Origin: Anaerosomatales bacterium
GTDB taxonomy: Bacteria > Actinomycetota > Coriobacteriia > Anaerosomatales > SLCP01
NCBI GenBank assembly: GCA_029210645.1
Contig: JARGFT010000003.1
Span: forward strand, 45,026-109,025
DNA length: 64,000 bases
Direction: 5' to 3'
The position numbers and the translations under genes are program-made. Below are positions 9,559-18,462 of the stretch, piece after piece. The notes below the pieces were generated by a model. It made no database searches. It had not been told where the DNA came from and saw only the letters and a list, made by a program, of their open reading frames with translations. Positions within the stretch are counted from its first letter, which is position 1, and the number at the start of each line of letters is the position of its first letter.

Positions 9559-10360
9559 GATCGATCACTTCCTTCGCTAGTGCCCGGTAGGCTTGGGCGC
9601 CCTTGCCATTGGAGTCGTAAAGCGTAACGGGTTGCCCGAAGCTCGGTGCCTCGGAGAGGCGGACCGAACGTGGGATGAGGGTGTCGAACACCTTGCCGTC
9701 AAAGAACTCGCGCACCTCATCGACGACCTGCTGCGAGAGTCGAGTCCTCACATCGAACATCGTCATGACCACCCCGAATACCTCAAGGGCCGGGTTGAGA
9801 TGGGCTCGGACCAGACGCACGCTGTCCAACAACTTGGAAAGTCCTTCCAGCGCATAGTACTCGCACTGGATTGGAATGATCAGGCCTTCTGCCGCGGTGA
9901 GTGCGTTGACCGTCAACAATCCGAGCGAGGGGGGACAGTCGATGATGATGAACTCGAAGTCTGTGAGGACCGGCGCGAGAATCGTCTTCAGGCGAGTCTC
10001 TCGACTCATGGCAGACACCAACTCGATCTCGGCACCAGCTAGCTGGATCGTCGCAGGGACGGCGAACACGTGTTCGACTTCAACCGGCTCGATCAGTGAG
10101 GCGAGCTCCGACTCCCCGAGAAGGGCATCGTAGATGCACTCGCTGCGCTGATTGCGGTTCAGTCCGAACCCGGAGGTTGCGTTGCCCTGGGGATCCAAAT
10201 CAACTAGAAGCACTTTGCGGCCGAGTTCACCGAGGCTTGCGCTGAGATTCACCGCAGTCGTGCTCTTGCCAACGCCGCCCTTCTGGTTGACAACAGCGAG
10301 GACTCGCGCTCTCTTGGCCGGAGACTGCTCCTGGCGAACGATCCCGTCACTTTGGGACAC
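9551..10360 (-). CDS. parA: Chromosome-partitioning ATPase ParA (Soj)
   Basis: This 269-residue deviant-Walker ATPase works with ParB in origin segregation and may modulate DnaA, as Soj does in Bacillus. The deviant Walker A KGGVGKSTTAVNL lies near residue 25, Walker A' is LLVDLDPQGNATSG and Walker B is FIIIDCPPSLGLLTVNAL. I chose the GTG (VSQSDGIVRQ) because the sequence just before it (GGGGAGAGGGG) is a strong ribosome site. Longer in-frame readings run back through rsmG and are rejected. An 80-bp gap to rsmG contains a TATACT that could be an internal promoter -10. Confidence 0.95.
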   Translation of the reverse strand: MSQSDGIVRQEQSPAKRARVLAVVNQKGGVGKSTTAVNLSASLGELGRKVLLVDLDPQGNATSGFGLNRNQRSECIYDALLGESELASLIEPVEVEHVFAVPATIQLAGAEIELVSAMSRETRLKTILAPVLTDFEFIIIDCPPSLGLLTVNALTAAEGLIIPIQCEYYALEGLSKLLDSVRLVRAHLNPALEVFGVVMTMFDVRTRLSQQVVDEVREFFDGKVFDTLIPRSVRLSEAPSFGQPVTLYDSNGKGAQAYRALAKEVIDRV

Positions 10361-10440
10361 AAGTACCCCTCTCCCCGCTTGAGCGAGACGACAGCCGATA
10401 GTATAGGGCATCAGGGCAGGTGAGGGAAGCGACCGGTCCT

Positions 10441-11160
10441 CTACCCAAACGGTCGCTTCTGGGCCAGTCCGATGCGTCGAGGGAGCGGGACCGTTGGTCT
10501 CCCAATCTTCGTGTAGCGGATCACGGTTCGGAATTCCCCCGAATCTGGCAACACGTACTCCACCACTTGGCTTTCCTCCATCCCGACAGAAGCGGCAGCC
10601 GTGCGGCCGGCCTCCATCTCCCTCGCCGTTGGGGAGCCCTTCATAGCCAGCAGGTGTCCACCGACGCAAAGAAGCGGGCTCGCAAGCTCTACAAGTGAGG
10701 GCAGTGCACTCAGCGCGCGTGCGGTCACGCAGCCATAGAGTCCCGGTCTCGCATGGGCGGCCTCCTCGACTCGTATAGGGAAAACCTCACTGCCCGATAG
10801 CCCACCAAGGCTCCTGACGCACTCTTCCAGGAAGCGCGCCTTCTTCTTCACCGACTCAACCATGTCCACCGGACGAAGAGACACGATGGAAAGCGGCACG
10901 CCAGGGTATCCGGCCCCGGTTCCGATATCGACGATCGCGTCGCCAGCACTGCGAACATGGGGCACGAGAGCGAGCGAGTCGATTACGTGAAGGCGTATCG
11001 CAGAGGCTCGGTCAGTGATTGCCGTGAGGTTAAGGTGCTCGTTGGCTGCAAGCACCGCGCTCAGGTGCTCGAGCAGCAGTTCCGCCTGAAACTCGGTCGC
11101 GACCACCCCGAGCCTCGCTGCAAGCTCGATGATCTGCTCTCTTTCCCGTTGGCTCAACAC
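10441..11160 (-). CDS. rsmG: 16S rRNA (guanine-N7)-methyltransferase RsmG
   Basis: This 239-residue SAM-dependent methyltransferase makes m7G at position 527 (E. coli numbering) of 16S rRNA; loss of the family member can give low-level streptomycin resistance. The SAM-binding signature VDIGTGAGYPGVPLSIV is present, followed by SVKKKARFLEE and VTARALSALPSLVELASPLL. The GTG start follows GGGGAG. It is the first gene of the segregation cluster and lies directly downstream of two parS sites, a placement common in Gram-positive genomes. Confidence 0.95.
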   Translation of the reverse strand: MLSQREREQIIELAARLGVVATEFQAELLLEHLSAVLAANEHLNLTAITDRASAIRLHVIDSLALVPHVRSAGDAIVDIGTGAGYPGVPLSIVSLRPVDMVESVKKKARFLEECVRSLGGLSGSEVFPIRVEEAAHARPGLYGCVTARALSALPSLVELASPLLCVGGHLLAMKGSPTAREMEAGRTAAASVGMEESQVVEYVLPDSGEFRTVIRYTKIGRPTVPLPRRIGLAQKRPFG

Positions 11161-11177
11161 GAACTCCCCGTCGGAGA

Positions 11178-11193
11178 TGTTTCACGTGAAACA
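11178..11193. promoter_or_regulatory. parS site 1 (ParB-binding centromere)
   Basis: The 16-bp palindrome TGTTTCACGTGAAACA matches the bacterial parS consensus exactly. It lies 17 bp upstream of the rsmG start, about 3 kb from the DnaA-box cluster, where ParB loading sites are expected. Confidence 0.97.
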
Positions 11194-11236
11194 TCATACA
11201 CCGCAGGCGTACACGGTTGGGGTCTTCCCAAGACAG

Positions 11237-11252
11237 TGTTTCACGTGAAACG
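11237..11252. promoter_or_regulatory. parS site 2 (ParB-binding centromere)
   Basis: TGTTTCACGTGAAACG differs from the consensus only in the last base. It lies 59 bp from site 1. The pair forms a compact centromere in the rsmG upstream region. Confidence 0.94.
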
Positions 11253-11787
11253 TCCGCGCTGGTCGAAGATGACCGGCGATCGGGCACGCACGACGCCAAA
11301 GCGCGAACATCCGAGAGAAGGTTGAATTGCAGCCGAACCGCCACCGAAGTGCTGAAGACGGGTCCCGGAGCGGGACGACATCTCGGGTGCCTCCCTGGCC
11401 ACGAGTGTCATCCGGGCGGGATCACCTGCGGCGTGTGGTCCGCGTCTCGATGACAAGAACCCTCGCTCCACAGAATCCTGTCGGGAAGCCCGGAATGCTT
11501 GCCTGCAGGGCGGCTGCTTGCCTAACATGGCGCACAGGAGGGAGCCCGCTCAATGCGTCCGGAGCACGAGTCGGCACCCGCTGCGTTTCAACAACCGCAG
11601 ACGCGGGATTGGTGCGTGTCGCACCGCGCACTGAGAGTCCGAACTGTGGTGGTTGGCTTGACCTATGCACGCGCACGCCAGATCACGGGCAACGTCGTGT
11701 GTCCCGCACGAGCCAACATCCACATCTCCACGAGTGAGCTTCATCGAAGACAAACCCGAATGGCGCCTCGAACGCACTATCCACAAC
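11253..11787. other. Intergenic stretch without a recognised gene
   Basis: About 530 bp between the parS sites and the terminator behind jag. Open frames here have no similarity I recognise. One plus-strand frame from 11553 has a purine-rich upstream AGGAGGG but runs antisense into jag and is not credible. A DnaA-box-like CTATCCACA sits at 11777-11785. I see no tRNA, known RNA or repeat. Confidence 0.5.
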
Positions 11788-11820
11788 GCACGAGGGCGGC
11801 CAGAATGGCCGCCCTCGTGC
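11788..11820 (-). terminator. Terminator behind jag
   Basis: A perfect 14-bp stem (11788-11801 with 11807-11820, core GAGGGCGGCC/GGCCGCCCTC) closes a 5-nt loop 22 bp past the jag stop. The tract after the stem is only weakly U-rich, so this may be an imperfect intrinsic terminator for the rpmH-jag unit. Confidence 0.8.
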
Positions 11821-11842
11821 ACGCGAGTTACTCGAAGCTGTA

Positions 11843-12631
11843 CTACCTGCGTCGCGGGCTTACCACCACGGAACGGAAAGGCTCTTCGCCTTCGCTCGCC
11901 GTGACCACTCGCTGGTCGTCCCTCAGCGCTACGTGTACCACTCTGCGCTCGAGCGCGGACATCGGACGGAGTTTGACCGGTCCGTTCTGTCGCACAGCTC
12001 TGTCGGCCGCGCGCTGGCCGATCTCTTCGAGCTTGACACGTCGCCGGTTCCGGTAGCCCTCGACATCCACGAGGACAGGGTACCGGAACCCCAGCCGCCG
12101 GTTGGTGATTGCGGCAACTAGTACCTGCAACGCGTCGAGTGTGCGGCCGTGCCGGCCGATCAGCAGGCCGAGGTCCGCTCCGACGATGTCCAGGATGATC
12201 TCGCCCTCGTCACCCTCGTACTCCTCGATGGTTGCCTCTATCCCAAAACCGTCCAGCACGCTCTGGATCGTACTCACGGCCTCATCGGCAATCCGGTCGA
12301 GATCCTCATCGCTCAGCTCCTCGAGCGCAACGGTTGGAAAGCCGCCTGGCGGAACTGCACCAGGCTGCCCGGGATCTGGCGGCGCGCCCGCGGCAGCGTC
12401 CTCACTGATAGGAGTGTCGTCTCCCTCACGTGTGTTCAGCTCGGCGACGAACTCCTCGCGCAGCCACACGCGGACCTGTGCACGGCGCTCCGAACCAAGG
12501 CCGAACAGGCGCTTGCCCGCCTCCTCTACGACCTCGTACTGAACCGCATCCTGCTGCACGCCAAGGTCTGCCAGCGCCGCATCGAGCGCTTCCTCGACCG
12601 TTGTGCCCTCCGCTGTCGTCTCTCTCTTCAT
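11843..12631 (-). CDS. jag: RNA-binding protein Jag/KhpB
   Basis: This 262-residue RNA-binding protein has the full family layout. An N-terminal Jag domain (TVEEALDAALADLG...KRLFGLGS) is followed by an acidic, proline-rich linker (about residues 70-105). Then come a KH domain with GLLIGRHGRTLDALQ and a C-terminal R3H domain (RNRRRVKLEEIGQRAADRA, SALERRVVH). In Firmicutes KhpB acts in cell elongation and sRNA binding. It follows yidC by three bases, the standard order. Confidence 0.93.
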   Translation of the reverse strand: MKRETTAEGTTVEEALDAALADLGVQQDAVQYEVVEEAGKRLFGLGSERRAQVRVWLREEFVAELNTREGDDTPISEDAAAGAPPDPGQPGAVPPGGFPTVALEELSDEDLDRIADEAVSTIQSVLDGFGIEATIEEYEGDEGEIILDIVGADLGLLIGRHGRTLDALQVLVAAITNRRLGFRYPVLVDVEGYRNRRRVKLEEIGQRAADRAVRQNGPVKLRPMSALERRVVHVALRDDQRVVTASEGEEPFRSVVVSPRRR

Positions 12632-12634
12632 AGG

Positions 12635-13348
12635 CTATGCATCCTCTCCATGTCCGAGGAGTTTCAGCTGGATCTGCTGTTGCGCGATTCCGAGTACGCT
12701 TGAGGTGACCCAGTAGAGCAGCACTCCTGCAGGGCTGATCCAGCCGATATACAACATGAACACTGCCATGATCATCGCAACCTGCTTCTGCTGGCCCTCG
12801 CCGGGCATGAGCATCTGCGGAAGCCAGATACTCAGGCCGAAGAGGACAACAAGCAGTGCGTAGGGGATCGCGGACAGGAGGCCCTCCGCAGACCAGATCG
12901 ACGCAGGTGTTGCGGTGAGGTCTGGAAGAATTATCCAGAATCGAGTCGCCGCAGCCTGCTGCGCTTCCGGAAGGGAGGCCACGTACTCAAGGAAGAGCCC
13001 TGGGCGATCGGGAGTCCCTCCCAGAACCTGGTAAAGGGCGATGAACACCGGCATCTGCAGAAGAAGCGGCAAACATCCGCCGAATGGGTTGACCTTGTTC
13101 TCCTGGTAGAACTTGAGTGTTTCTTCCTGGAGCTTCTCCTTATCGTTCTTGTACTTCTTCTGCAGCTCTTTGATCTTGGGTTGGATGCGCTGCATCTCGT
13201 ACATCGAACGCGTCTGCTTGACGGTGAGCGGGATCATCAGAAGACGTATGGCTACGGTGAGCAGGATGATCGCCACTCCGTAGTCGCCGGTGACGTCGTG
13301 CAGGAACTGCAGTCCGGAGAAGATGGCTTCTTTGATTGCTAGCCACAC
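12635..13348 (-). CDS. yidC: Membrane protein insertase YidC/Oxa1 family
   Basis: This 237-residue insertase helps integrate proteins into the cytoplasmic membrane, alone or with SecYEG. Hydrophobic segments lie at about 22-42, 90-110 and two near the C-terminus. The arginine in the groove is seen in VAIRLLMIPLTVKQTRS, followed by the charged cytoplasmic coiled-coil loop (QPKIKELQKKYKNDKEKLQEE in part) and VNPFGGCLPLLLQMPVFIALY. Like other Gram-positive forms it lacks the large periplasmic domain of E. coli. The GTG start is preceded by GAGGAGG. A lipoprotein-type cysteine at the N-terminus is not seen. Confidence 0.95.
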   Translation of the reverse strand: MWLAIKEAIFSGLQFLHDVTGDYGVAIILLTVAIRLLMIPLTVKQTRSMYEMQRIQPKIKELQKKYKNDKEKLQEETLKFYQENKVNPFGGCLPLLLQMPVFIALYQVLGGTPDRPGLFLEYVASLPEAQQAAATRFWIILPDLTATPASIWSAEGLLSAIPYALLVVLFGLSIWLPQMLMPGEGQQKQVAMIMAVFMLYIGWISPAGVLLYWVTSSVLGIAQQQIQLKLLGHGEDA

Positions 13349-13406
13349 GATTCGGTGACCTCCTCATTCAAGCCGCCGGGGCGGCTGGTCAGGCGTGGGT
13401 TGTACT

Positions 13407-13628
13407 TCAGGGCACCGGGTCGTGTCCACCGGGGTGCCATGGATGGCATCGACTCAGGCGTCGAAGCGAGAGCCAGCCTCCCTTGATCACACCATAGCGC
13501 TGCAGTGATGTTATCGCATACGAGGAGCAGGAGGGGGTGAATCGACATGAAGGAGGGAAGAGCGGCGATAGCACCGTCTGGTACAGGCGCACGAAAGCGA
13601 TGATGATGCGTCTCGGGATCCTGCTCAT
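13407..13628 (-). CDS. yidD: Membrane-protein insertion efficiency factor YidD
   Basis: This 73-residue protein has the family signature [20 protein letters not shown] and then [19 protein letters not shown]. YidD is an amphipathic inner-leaflet protein that assists YidC. It overlaps the end of rnpA by four bases and precedes yidC by 58 bp, its usual place. Confidence 0.95.
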   Translation of the reverse strand: MSRIPRRIIIAFVRLYQTVLSPLFPPSCRFTPSCSSYAITSLQRYGVIKGGWLSLRRLSRCHPWHPGGHDPVP

Positions 13629-13957
13629 CGCTCTGAGCCAACCGCACGGGAGACCGCCGCGAGCGCCTCATCGAGCCGCGACGGGGGAGCGGTCGCCGTG
13701 GCCGGCCGGGCGATGAGGACGACGTCCGTTCCCCGCCAGGGTCCCCCAGATCGGTTCACTGCTGCCCGCATGACTCGCTTGGAGCGATTGCGCTTCACCG
13801 CGTTTCCGAGCTTCTTCCCCGCAACAAAAGCGACGCGGCCCTCAGGGCCGCGCCCGGCTGGTGTCTGTCGTGTCAGGGCGATCACGAGCGGATGAGAAAC
13901 CCGGACGCCGGTACGAAACACCTCGTCGATCTCACGGTTAGACCGGATCGTGCGCAT
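13625..13957 (-). CDS. rnpA: Ribonuclease P protein component
   Basis: This 110-residue basic protein binds the RNase P RNA and helps mature tRNA 5' ends. The signature RNR motif is in [19 protein letters not shown], with [10 protein letters not shown] near the N-terminus. I chose the ATG reading [14 protein letters not shown]; the upstream in-frame extension overlaps rpmH and lacks similarity. The RNA partner is not in this window. Confidence 0.95.
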   Translation of the reverse strand: MRTIRSNREIDEVFRTGVRVSHPLVIALTRQTPAGRGPEGRVAFVAGKKLGNAVKRNRSKRVMRAAVNRSGGPWRGTDVVLIARPATATAPPSRLDEALAAVSRAVGSER

Positions 13958-13988
13958 TCCGTCACGCCCCGTCCAGGGATTCGAACGG

Positions 13989-14123
13989 TTACGCCGACAG
14001 GACCTCGCGGCCCTTACGGCGGCGATTCGCGAGTATCCGGCGACCGGCACGCGTCGACATGCGCACGCGGAACCCGTGCGTCTTGCTGCGCTTGCGGTTG
14101 TTCGGCTGATATGTCCTCTTCAC
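13989..14123 (-). CDS. rpmH: 50S ribosomal protein L34
   Basis: This 44-residue protein reads [18 protein letters not shown] at the N-terminus and ends [11 protein letters not shown], matching L34 along its whole length. It starts with GTG after AAAGGAG, 6 bp away. It is the first gene of the rpmH-rnpA-yidD-yidC-jag unit and flanks oriC. Confidence 0.97.
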   Translation of the reverse strand: MKRTYQPNNRKRSKTHGFRVRMSTRAGRRILANRRRKGREVLSA

Positions 14124-14169
14124 GACCTGCTCCTTTGATCCAGCTCCCGAACGGGAGCAAAGCCCGACG

Positions 14170-14199
14170 ATTATATGCGGCGCCTCCGTGCGGTGTCAA
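14170..14199 (-). promoter_or_regulatory. Promoter of the rpmH operon
   Basis: On the minus strand TTGACA (14199-14194) and TATAAT (14175-14170), both perfect sigma-70 hexamers, are separated by 18 bp. Transcription would start near 14163, about 40 bases before the rpmH GTG. Confidence 0.92.
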
Positions 14200-14839
14200 C
14201 GATTCACCGCCCCCCGGGGTGGTTCAGCCGATGCTTCGTCGAGCCACGAGGGGGAAACCTCGTTCCGAAGTGTCCTCAAATCTGTGGACAGTGTGGAAAA
14301 CGCAGCGTGTATGGCTGTTGAACCTGTGGACAAGTCCGACTTCTTCATTGTTTGACCCGATGCCCTTTGCTAGTATCTGCCGTGCCCGAGCGTTCTCTCA
14401 GTTTCTCGGGAGCACCTTGAAAACACCTGTTCAGAGCGGATGTTGCGCTCCCCCTTTCCAGCTCGGCGCGGAGAGCGGACTGCTTTCTCCACAGAAGATC
14501 GGCCCGCTGGCCGCGTCGTAGGACCTCTATCCACAGCATCGGGTCCACAACGCGAGGTCTTTTCAACAGTCGAGGAAAGCAGGAGCCGATACGAAAGCCC
14601 ATACGCTGGCAGCTTGAGGGTTTGCCCGGGCCGATACGGAAAGGTCTGTCCACAGATGTGGAAAGTTCTGTGGACAAGGGCGAAAAGACCTTGTCAGGGA
14701 CGCACGGCCTCGGGAGCCGGGCACGTACCCGCTGGTGGCTACGGCTGTTTACAGGTGTTTAAGGAGTCGGCCGCGGGCTCGCGGTTGTTGATAAGCATGT
14801 GGATGAACCACCTTTGTGTGAAAAGCGATGGGGGAGAAC
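14200..14839. other. Origin of replication oriC, main DnaA-box cluster
   Basis: This gene-free stretch between rpmH and the gene before dnaA is studded with DnaA boxes. Perfect TGTGGACAA (TTGTCCACA reversed) lies at 14325-14333 and 14669-14677. One-mismatch boxes are TGTGGACAG 14283-14291, TGTGGAAAA 14292-14300, TTCTCCACA 14485-14493, CTATCCACA 14527-14535 and CTGTCCACA 14646-14654. A weaker TGTGGATGA follows GTTGATAAGC near 14800, a possible unwinding region. The flanking genes and divergent transcription support oriC. Confidence 0.93.
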
Positions 14840-15706
14840 ATGAAGAGTTTTTTCGACGGCCAGACGGCCACTTCGGAGGGGGATAGCGGGGCGCTGCACG
14901 CATCAGTACTCGTGGTGCCGCCCCCCGACAAGACGATCGGCTCGCCAGAATGGTCTGCGCGGATCGCCGTGTACGACGCTCCCGCTGCAGCTCCTCGCAC
15001 CGAGGAAGTCACCGGCTCGTCCGAGGAAGAGCTCATCGAGCAGATAGCGTCCCGCGCCTTCTCTCACGCACGGGACACGGGAGGAGATGTGCCCTACACA
15101 GTCATCCGTGAGGTGACGGAGAACTTCATCCACGCTGAGTTCCGGGAGCCTGTAGTATCTATACTAGAGGGCGGTCGTACGATTCGTTTCGCGGACCAGG
15201 GTCCCGGCATCTGCGACAAGAAGCGAGCAGTGCTGCCGGGCTTCACAACCGCAACGGGTCGCATGAAGGGCATCATACGAGGAGTCGGGTCGGGCCTTCC
15301 CATCGTCAACGACTACCTCGGCTTCTCCGGCGGAAGCCTGGAGATTGACGACAACCTCGGCTCCGGCACGGTCGTGACCATCCGTTCGTCGTGTCGCGAA
15401 GAAGAGACGCCGGATCTTCTTCGCTCACCGGGAGAGGGAGCGGCCGTCGAGGAGGAGTCTCCTGCTGTCTCCGTTGCCGGCCTCACCCCGCTGACCACCC
15501 GCCAGAAACAGGTCCTGTCCCTCGTCCTCGAACTTGGAGAGGTCGGCCCGACCATCGTCTCCAAGGAGCTCTCGGTAGCGCTTTCAACCGCCTATCGTGA
15601 CCTCGCGTATCTGGAGCAAGGCGGACTCATCGAGTCAGACGCGTCCGGGAAGCGCGTGCTCACGAGTGAGGGCTCGGCCTACCTCGATAGTCTGTTCGCC
15701 CAGTGA
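14840..15706 (+). CDS. GHKL-family ATPase with C-terminal winged helix, between oriC and dnaA; role unknown
   Basis: This 288-residue soluble protein has an ATP-binding fold like histidine kinases and anti-sigma factors. The N box is [14 protein letters not shown] (about residues 88-101), the G1 box is RFADQGPGI and the G2 box is [15 protein letters not shown], followed by LGSGTVVTI. No phospho-accepting histidine domain is seen. After an acidic linker, residues from about 214 form a winged-helix DNA-binding domain ([15 protein letters not shown]..., [17 protein letters not shown]). The ATG at 14840 is favoured for GGGGGAG just upstream; an ATG 12 bases earlier is possible. It overlaps the spacer before dnaA and probably shares its transcript. 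The ATPase plus DNA-binding layout suggests a switch acting on DNA, but no function is known to me. Confidence 0.85.
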   Translation: MKSFFDGQTATSEGDSGALHASVLVVPPPDKTIGSPEWSARIAVYDAPAAAPRTEEVTGSSEEELIEQIASRAFSHARDTGGDVPYTVIREVTENFIHAEFREPVVSILEGGRTIRFADQGPGICDKKRAVLPGFTTATGRMKGIIRGVGSGLPIVNDYLGFSGGSLEIDDNLGSGTVVTIRSSCREEETPDLLRSPGEGAAVEEESPAVSVAGLTPLTTRQKQVLSLVLELGEVGPTIVSKELSVALSTAYRDLAYLEQGGLIESDASGKRVLTSEGSAYLDSLFAQ

Positions 15707-15723
15707 CTCCACAGGGAGCATCG

Positions 15724-17112
15724 ATGCAAACGTATGACGCAGACCAGATCTGGACCGACGTGCTCGACGTCGTTCGTTCAGAGCTCAACACCCCTACCTT
15801 CAAGACGTGGTTCGAGCACACCTCACCGATGGAGGTGAGGGACGACAGTCTGGTGATCGCGGTGCAGAACGAGTTCGCCAGGGAGTGGCTCGAGTCGCGC
15901 TACTCTGGACTTCTGCGCTCCGCCCTTCTCCAGGTACTCGGCCAGGAGCTTTCTGTGGAGTTCATCGTGCCCGCGGAGGGTGTCTCGTCTGTGTCCGCGG
16001 CTTCGGGCGCGGAGGTTGCCGATGTGATATCGGCCTCAGAACCCGACGCCACCCCGAAGATTCAGAGATCAGAGAGCGGTGAGTTCAACCCCAAGTACAC
16101 GTTTGGTTCGTACGTCATCGGTGCGTCAAATCAGTTTGCCCACGCTGCGGCACTCGCGGTCGCCGAGGCTCCGGGTCGTGCGTACAACCCTTTGTTCATC
16201 TACGGAGGGGTCGGGCTCGGGAAGACCCATCTCCTGCAGGCCATCGGGCACTACGTTCAGACGAGCTTCCCCCACCTGAAGGTCAAATACGTCTCCACCG
16301 AACAGTTCACGAATGACTTCATCAACTCGATCGGAGACCGGGACAAGAAGCGGATCGACGGATTCCGTCGTCAGTACCGGACCAACGACGTCCTGCTCGT
16401 CGATGACATCCAATTCCTGAAAGGCAAGGAAGGAACGCAGGAGGAGTTCTTCCATACCTTCAACACCCTGCAGCAAGCGGGCAAACAGGTTGTCTTGTCG
16501 TCGGACCGGCCCCCAAAAGATATCGAGAAGCTCGAGGAGAGACTTAGAAGCCGTTTCGAAATGGGTTTGATAACAGATATCCAACCACCCGACCTGGAGA
16601 CGCGCATCGCCATCCTCAGGCGGAACGTAGAGGTGCAGAATCTCTCCGTACCCGACGATGTCCTTTCGTTCGTGGCAGACCGTGTCTCTTCAAACATCCG
16701 GGAACTCGAAGGTGCATTGATCCGTGTGATGGCCTTCAGCTCTCTCACCAGGCACCCCGTAGACATCGAACTGGCTCGTGATGTTCTCAAGGACATCTTC
16801 CCAGAGAGATCGAAGCGTCCTATCACACTCTCCACGATCCAGAGAGAGGTCTGTAAGTACTACTCTCTCTCCCATTCCGAGCTCGTCGGGGGAAAGCGAT
16901 CCCAGTCGATCGTCTATCCGCGCCAGATCGCGATGTATCTCGCCCGAGAGCTCACCGAACTCTCACTGCCAGCCATCGGGGCAGAGTTCGGTGGCCGGGA
17001 TCACACCACGGTCATGCACGCGAAAGCGAAGATAGAGAAGCTGATCAACGCTGACCGGGAGGTATACAACCAGATACAGAGTCTCACGAACCAGATCCGG
17101 CAGAAGAGCTGA
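15724..17112 (+). CDS. dnaA: Chromosomal replication initiator DnaA
   Basis: This 462-residue AAA+ ATPase binds DnaA boxes and opens oriC. The N-terminal domain I (about 1-85) is followed by a short variable linker. The AAA+ domain has Walker [11 protein letters not shown] (161-170), Walker [12 protein letters not shown] (near 224) and the arginine-finger region. Domain IV carries the box-reading helix with [11 protein letters not shown] (about 423-433). I prefer ATG 15724, which follows AGGGAG by five bases; a GTG 21 bases upstream is less well placed. DnaA boxes lie both upstream of the neighbouring gene and directly downstream, allowing autoregulation. Confidence 0.98.
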   Translation: MQTYDADQIWTDVLDVVRSELNTPTFKTWFEHTSPMEVRDDSLVIAVQNEFAREWLESRYSGLLRSALLQVLGQELSVEFIVPAEGVSSVSAASGAEVADVISASEPDATPKIQRSESGEFNPKYTFGSYVIGASNQFAHAAALAVAEAPGRAYNPLFIYGGVGLGKTHLLQAIGHYVQTSFPHLKVKYVSTEQFTNDFINSIGDRDKKRIDGFRRQYRTNDVLLVDDIQFLKGKEGTQEEFFHTFNTLQQAGKQVVLSSDRPPKDIEKLEERLRSRFEMGLITDIQPPDLETRIAILRRNVEVQNLSVPDDVLSFVADRVSSNIRELEGALIRVMAFSSLTRHPVDIELARDVLKDIFPERSKRPITLSTIQREVCKYYSLSHSELVGGKRSQSIVYPRQIAMYLARELTELSLPAIGAEFGGRDHTTVMHAKAKIEKLINADREVYNQIQSLTNQIRQKS

Positions 17113-17350
17113 TATTCATCGCTGTGGAGCACTATGTGGACAAGCGGGGGACGGTCTGGGGAACACCACTCCCGCCTGTTGACCGAAGAGAGCACCTGTG
17201 GAGTCTGTGGACGGACTGGAGCACTTCACACACATGTTGTCTACAGTGGATACGCCGTGCGTGATGAGGGAGTATGTGGTCTGTCCACACACTCCACAGC
17301 CCCTATTACTACTGTTGTTGTCTGAAGATATATAGAAAGGAACAGAAGAG
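17113..17350. promoter_or_regulatory. Second DnaA-box cluster between dnaA and dnaN
   Basis: A perfect box TGTGGACAA lies at 17135-17143. Near matches are TGTGGACGG 17206-17214, TTGTCTACA 17237-17245 and CTGTCCACA 17281-17289, with weaker TGTGGAG repeats at 17123 and 17197. The end of the region is AT-rich (near 17305-17335), the most easily melted stretch hereabouts. Together with the cluster left of dnaA this makes the origin bipartite; the region must also hold the dnaN ribosome site (AAAGGA). Confidence 0.85.
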
Positions 17351-18457
17351 ATGAAGCTGACAGTCGCCAGAGGAGAACTCGTGGAGGCCCTCGCGGTGGT
17401 AAGCAGAGGACTTTCATCGAGATCGACCCTCCCGATCCTCTCAGGCATCCTCGTGTCGGCCTCGTCAGAGGGGGCTGTGACGCTCCAATCGACCGATCTC
17501 GAGGTGTCGGTACGGAGAAGCCTCCCGTTCGTATCGGTAGAGAGGGAAGGAACAATCGTCGTACCGGGCAAACTGTTCACCGATATCGTTCGGTCTCTGC
17601 CGGAGGCGGCGGTTACCCTCTCGCTGGAAGCGGAGAGTCTCTCGGTGTCATGTCTTCAGTCGTCGTTCGCGGTGAAGACCCTGCCGGCGGATGATTTTCC
17701 CCGCTTCCCTGAAGTGGAGCCGGACAAGTCGATCACGCTCCCGGCTTCGCGAGTCTCGGAGATCGTCAGGCACGTCGCCAAGGCGGTCAGCAGAGACGAG
17801 ACGCGGCCGGTTCTCACCGGAGTTCTTCTGTCGGTCGAGGGTAGAACGGTCAGGATGGTCTCCACCGATTCATATCGCCTCGCTGTCAAGGAATTGATGA
17901 TCGAGGGGGGCAGCCTCGAAGACATCCAGGTCGTGGTTCCCGGGAAGGTCATGGAGGAGGTATCCAGGCTCGCACCCCAGGGGGAGGACGTGACTCTGGG
18001 AATCAGCGAGAACCAGGCTGTGTTCGCCTTTGGGACCACCGAATTCGTGGCTCGGAGGATCGAGGGAACGTTCCCGAACTACCGCCAGTTGATCCCGAAG
18101 GAGAGCGAGACGACCGTCGACGTCTCGCGCGAGGAGATGCTTGCGGCGGTCAAGAGGGTTTCGCTCCTGGCTCAGCACAACACCCCGCTTCGGGTGACAG
18201 TGAACAGCGAGGACCAGACCCTTGGCTTGTCTGCGACAACCCATGACGTCGGAGACGCGTCAGAAGATCTGATGTCGAAAGTCGAGGGTTCGGACGTTGA
18301 AATCGCTTTCAATCACTCGTTTCTGCTCGACGGGCTTCTTGCCGCGGAGGGGGACTCGGTGCGGATCAGCATCGTGAGCCCACTGAAGCCGGGAGTCATC
18401 ACCAGCACCGATGATGAAGGATTCCTGTATCTGTTGATGCCGGTGCGGCTCGGATAG
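17351..18457 (+). CDS. dnaN: DNA polymerase III beta sliding clamp
   Basis: This 368-residue protein is the ring-shaped processivity factor for DNA polymerase III. It begins MKLTVARGELVEALAVVSRGLSSR..., has three repeated clamp domains and ends in the family C-terminus YLLMPVRLG, which contributes to the peptide-binding pocket. Standard motifs such as RSTLPILSGILV and RPVLTGVLL mark the domain starts. It is followed five bases later by recF. Confidence 0.97.
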   Translation: MKLTVARGELVEALAVVSRGLSSRSTLPILSGILVSASSEGAVTLQSTDLEVSVRRSLPFVSVEREGTIVVPGKLFTDIVRSLPEAAVTLSLEAESLSVSCLQSSFAVKTLPADDFPRFPEVEPDKSITLPASRVSEIVRHVAKAVSRDETRPVLTGVLLSVEGRTVRMVSTDSYRLAVKELMIEGGSLEDIQVVVPGKVMEEVSRLAPQGEDVTLGISENQAVFAFGTTEFVARRIEGTFPNYRQLIPKESETTVDVSREEMLAAVKRVSLLAQHNTPLRVTVNSEDQTLGLSATTHDVGDASEDLMSKVEGSDVEIAFNHSFLLDGLLAAEGDSVRISIVSPLKPGVITSTDDEGFLYLLMPVRLG

Positions 18458-18462
18458 GCACA

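Noticed and set aside
11553..12056. A plus-strand 167-codon frame with AGGAGGG upstream.
   Set aside because: It runs antisense into jag and resembles no protein; the ribosome-site-like sequence is probably chance.
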